From Paenibacillus larvae subsp. larvae (GTDB taxonomy: Bacteria > Bacillota > Bacilli > Paenibacillales > NBRC-103111), in contig NZ_CP019687.1 of NCBI RefSeq assembly GCF_002003265.1, positions 3,308,001-3,372,000 on the forward strand: a stretch of DNA of 64,000 bases. Direction: 5' to 3'. The notes beneath the pieces were generated by a model that worked only from the letters and a program-made list of their open reading frames with translations, made no database searches and had not been told where the DNA came from. Each line of letters opens with the position of its first letter. Positions within the stretch are counted from its first letter, which is position 1. Positions 61,416 through 64,000 of the stretch are shown in pieces. The translations under genes and the position numbers were made by a program.

Positions 61416-62732
61416 TTAGATACGGCTAGTCTGTTCCTTCCTGAAAGTAAAGAAAGAGTAGGCAATTCCTACGATCAGCCAGCCAATTCCAAGCATCAGG
61501 GCATGGACATTCAAGCTGGTGAACAGCCAGGCACTGAAAAGAGCCCCTACCGAAGGCACGATCAGAAAACGTACAATATCAAAGCCTTCCCGGTATTCGT
61601 TCCGAATGAAGTAGTGGGCAATTACGGATATATTTACAAACATGAAGCCGACAAGTGCCCCAAAGCTGATGAAGGATACAATGACTTCCAGCTCTCCAAA
61701 CATGGCCGTCAATGACAATATCCCGATAAATAAAATATTGAATACCGGAGTTTGCAGCTTGGGATGTACATATCCGAACACCTTTTTAGGCAATGACCCT
61801 TCCCGCCCCATGGCATACAGCAGCCTTGATGCACTGGCATGGGAAGAAAGGGAAGAAGAACATACTGCGACCATTGTTCCTGCCAGGAAGAACGAGTGCA
61901 TGAATGCACCTCCTACAAACTGCGCAATCTCCAGAGAAGCGGAATCTGCTTCCGCAAAGGAACTGTAATCGGGATAGACCAGCTGCAGGAAATAAGAAGT
62001 ACAAGTAAATAAAATGCCTCCAATCAAAGCGATCAAAAGAATCGCACGGGGAATCGTTTTACGGGGATTGATTGTCTCCTCGGAGAGGGTCGTCACCGCA
62101 TCGAATCCCAGAAATGAGAAACAAAGAATGGAAGCTCCCCCCAAGATCAGGCTGAAATCCATATCAGGCGTAAAAAAGGGGGCAGGTGATAGCAAGGTGC
62201 CCTCGCCCATTCCTCTTATAAGTCCTTGGATTGAAAAACCGACAAAAGTTAAGGCTACCAGAGTCTGGAAAGACACCAGTAAAGTGTTGATGTTGGCCGT
62301 AAGGCGAATGCCAAGCAGATTAATTGTAGTGATCAAAACAGCCATAATAAGCACCCATATAGCCCCTGGAATAGCAGGAAATGCCGAGGTCAGGTAAGCG
62401 GCCCCGATGGCGAAGTTAACCATGGGCAAGAATAGGTAGTCGAGCATCACAGCCCATCCGACTAAAAAACCTACATACGGACTTATGCTTTTTTGTGCAT
62501 AGGTGTAGGTAGAACCGGCTACGGGAAAGGCCTGGACCATTTTACCGTAGCTGTATGCGGTAAACAGCAGCGCAACCAATATGGTGATGTACGATGCTGC
62601 TACATGTCCTTCTGTTAAATGAGACACGATGCCATATGAATCAAATACTACAAGAGGATCCATATAGGCAAGACCGATCAACACTACAGGTGCTAGTGTG
62701 AGGGTTCTTTTGAGCTGTGTTTGCTTGTCCAA
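61416..62732 (-). CDS. APC-family amino acid/polyamine permease
   Basis: A 438-residue protein with 12 predicted helices. The N-terminal GLAYMDPLVVFDSYGIV, AFPVAGSTYTYAQKSI and SFLGFDAVTTLSEET segments place it in the APC superfamily, near PuuP/YcaM-type permeases. It is probably a proton-coupled importer of an amino acid or polyamine; the substrate is not readable. The TTG start at 62732 follows AGGAGG at 8 bases. Confidence 0.85.
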   Translation of the reverse strand: MDKQTQLKRTLTLAPVVLIGLAYMDPLVVFDSYGIVSHLTEGHVAASYITILVALLFTAYSYGKMVQAFPVAGSTYTYAQKSISPYVGFLVGWAVMLDYLFLPMVNFAIGAAYLTSAFPAIPGAIWVLIMAVLITTINLLGIRLTANINTLLVSFQTLVALTFVGFSIQGLIRGMGEGTLLSPAPFFTPDMDFSLILGGASILCFSFLGFDAVTTLSEETINPRKTIPRAILLIALIGGILFTCTSYFLQLVYPDYSSFAEADSASLEIAQFVGGAFMHSFFLAGTMVAVCSSSLSSHASASRLLYAMGREGSLPKKVFGYVHPKLQTPVFNILFIGILSLTAMFGELEVIVSFISFGALVGFMFVNISVIAHYFIRNEYREGFDIVRFLIVPSVGALFSAWLFTSLNVHALMLGIGWLIVGIAYSFFTFRKEQTSRI

Positions 62733-62753
62733 TTATCATTCCTCCTAGAGTCA

Positions 62754-62779
62754 AAAACGCATGTACCGATATGCGTTTT
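62754..62779 (-). promoter_or_regulatory. Leader hairpin upstream of the permease
   Basis: Arms AAAACGCAT and ATGCGTTTT with an 8-base loop lie 22 bases before the start codon, and on the minus strand run into TTTTTGAC. It may act as an attenuator or terminate upstream transcription. Confidence 0.45.
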
Positions 62780-62966
62780 CTACAGTTTGTTTATGCTGGC
62801 GGGCTTAAATAAAAAAGCCTTTTTTCAACATGAAACACATGTCCCGTATAGAACGGAGCCTTTCTTGCTTATGCAAAAAGTCAACTATGTAACAATACTA
62901 TAATTACATAAAAAATCAATGCTGTTTTTCGAAAAAAATCGAGAAATTTTTCCACTTTGTCCTATT

Positions 62967-63002
62967 TTATAAGCGAATCTTATAACAGGAATATAAGATT
63001 CG
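62967..63002 (+). promoter_or_regulatory. Overlapping palindromes upstream of the YeiH-family gene
   Basis: TTATAAG-N5-CTTATAA (62967-62985) overlaps CGAATCTTAT-N9-ATAAGATTCG (62974-63002), both perfect. Long AT-rich dyads 90 to 120 bases before the start are typical of LysR-type regulator sites; YeiH-family genes are often LysR-controlled. No lysR gene lies in the window. Confidence 0.55.
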
Positions 63003-63088
63003 AATTTCACATTTCTCCCCCTTGCTTTTATAGTGAAGAGGAACTCTCATTAGCGCGCTATTGGAAATATAGTGGGGGGATGTACATC

Positions 63089-64000
63089 ATGAGTGAACTG
63101 CAACCAAAGACAAATCAACAAGATTCTGCTTCAGGCCGTACTCTAACCGGCCACCGGACGGATGATAAACAAAAAAAGACCCGGGGATTTATCCTGGGGC
63201 TGGTTATTACTTTGATTATCGCTCTTGCAGCCAAAGCATTCTCACTGATCCCGTACCTCGATATTATGGGCCAGCTTGTTATTGCTATCCTGATTGGAAT
63301 TGTATGGAGAGCTTCCGCCGGAGTGCCGGCCATTGCCGAAGAAGGCATTCACTTTGCCAGTAAAAAACTGCTCCGTCTCGGTATCATTTTGCTTGGGATG
63401 AGATTGAATCTGATGGATATTATCCATGCAGGACCTAAAGTATTCGCTATAGCCGTAATCAATATCACGTTTACGATGATTGTTGTTTATGCCCTCTGCC
63501 GGGTATTTAAAGTGGATAAAAATTTAAGTGTTTTGACAGCCAGCGGTACGGCAATTTGCGGAGCTGCGGCGGTGGTCGCTATTGCTTCCCAGATCAAATC
63601 AGATGAAAAAGAAACGGCTGTCGGTGCCGCCACCGTAGCCATTCTGGGAACTATTTTTACGCTTTTGTTTACACTGTTGTATCCGGTATTGGGACTTACC
63701 CCTGCGGGGTACGGCATTTTTTCTGGGGCTACGCTGCATGAAATCGCCCACGTTATTGCCGCAGCTGACCCGGGCGGAAGCGGAGCGGTGGATATTGCCG
63801 TCATTGTAAAGTTGACACGTGCAGCCCTGCTTGTCCCTGTCGCCATTCTGATTGGCGTTTTTATGTCAAAGGGGTCACCCCGGCAGGATAGCGGGTCTTC
63901 CCGTTCTTCCGTTCCGATTCCATGGTTCATTTTGGGATTTTTGCTTGTCAGCGGGATTAACTCTCTCGGGATCATTCCCGCACAGGCAGCTTCCTATATT
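63089..64000 (+). CDS. YeiH/UPF0324-family membrane protein, 3' end outside window
   Basis: The frame is open for 304 codons to the end of the window. After a hydrophilic N-terminus of about 32 residues there are eight or more helices, with GIVWRASAGVPAI, KKLLRLGIILLGMRL, TASGTAICGAAAVVAIA and ATLHEIAHVIAAA, the signatures of the PF03601 (YeiH) family of putative sulfate or sulfonate exporters. ATG 63089 follows GGGGGGA at 9 bases. Overlapping palindromes upstream suggest LysR-type control. Confidence 0.88.
   Translation, partial: MSELQPKTNQQDSASGRTLTGHRTDDKQKKTRGFILGLVITLIIALAAKAFSLIPYLDIMGQLVIAILIGIVWRASAGVPAIAEEGIHFASKKLLRLGIILLGMRLNLMDIIHAGPKVFAIAVINITFTMIVVYALCRVFKVDKNLSVLTASGTAICGAAAVVAIASQIKSDEKETAVGAATVAILGTIFTLLFTLLYPVLGLTPAGYGIFSGATLHEIAHVIAAADPGGSGAVDIAVIVKLTRAALLVPVAILIGVFMSKGSPRQDSGSSRSSVPIPWFILGFLLVSGINSLGIIPAQAASYI

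Overview
The window looks like the chromosome of a low-to-moderate GC, Gram-positive, facultatively anaerobic Paenibacillus-like bacterium. Genes have strong AGGAGG-type ribosome binding sites, frequent GTG and TTG starts, sigma-A promoters and U-rich intrinsic terminators. The gene families (LytSR/LrgAB, UgtP-like glycosyltransferase, NreABC, narGHJI, YhgE/Pip, YknXYZ) fit Bacillales. The many broken genes would suit a host-adapted species such as P. larvae, but that species guess is inference and was not checked by any search.

Layout. 1-7.6 kb: end of a LytS-type kinase, LytR, the LrgA/LrgB pair, a Bcr/CflA exporter, a diacylglycerol glucosyltransferase-like enzyme and an AI-2E-family membrane protein. 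7.7-12.3 kb: a ribonucleoside salvage locus (LacI-type regulator, nucleoside hydrolase, DcuC-type carrier, ribokinase) with three matching operators. 12.3-18.3 kb: gene remnants, a dGTPase-like HD protein, a DEAD-box helicase and a YhgE/Pip protein. 18.5-22.4 kb (minus strand, AT-rich): an ABC ATPase, a DUF95/SpoIIM-like protein, a large membrane protein, a 108-residue peptide and a small membrane protein, resembling a circular-bacteriocin biosynthesis set. 22.5-31.7 kb: a hydrolase, a radical SAM/SPASM maturase with a 28-residue ORF beside it, a divergent NADH oxidase with FNR- and Rex-like operators, an EamA exporter behind a possible attenuator, a frameshifted formate/nitrite channel, a Dcu carrier and pyridoxal kinase. 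31.9-33.6 kb: glutaminyl-tRNA synthetase.

33.7-50.2 kb is one functional block for nitrate respiration. It holds molybdenum cofactor genes (moeB, a fused moaD-moaE, moaA, moeA, mobB, mobA), an oxygen/nitrate sensing system (nreB, nreC, nreA), a nitrate/nitrite transporter and narGHJI. As written, moaA and moeA each carry a one-base frameshift.

50.2-60.5 kb is AT-rich and looks acquired. It contains a YknXYZ-like efflux set, a second ABC module (frameshifted ATPase, 586-residue membrane protein, 55-residue membrane peptide), and a minus-strand operon headed by a 63-residue circular-bacteriocin-like precursor. That operon continues with a large membrane protein, an ABC ATPase, a decayed DUF95 gene, a small membrane protein and a 32-residue hydrophobic peptide. 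The set parallels the AS-48-type layout (maturation/export genes, immunity peptide and accessory ABC exporter). The intact DUF95 gene at 19 kb could stand in for the decayed one. 60.7-64 kb: an unknown acidic protein, an APC amino-acid permease, and the start of a YeiH-family membrane protein that runs off the window.

No rRNA, tRNA, CRISPR array or insertion sequence was recognised.
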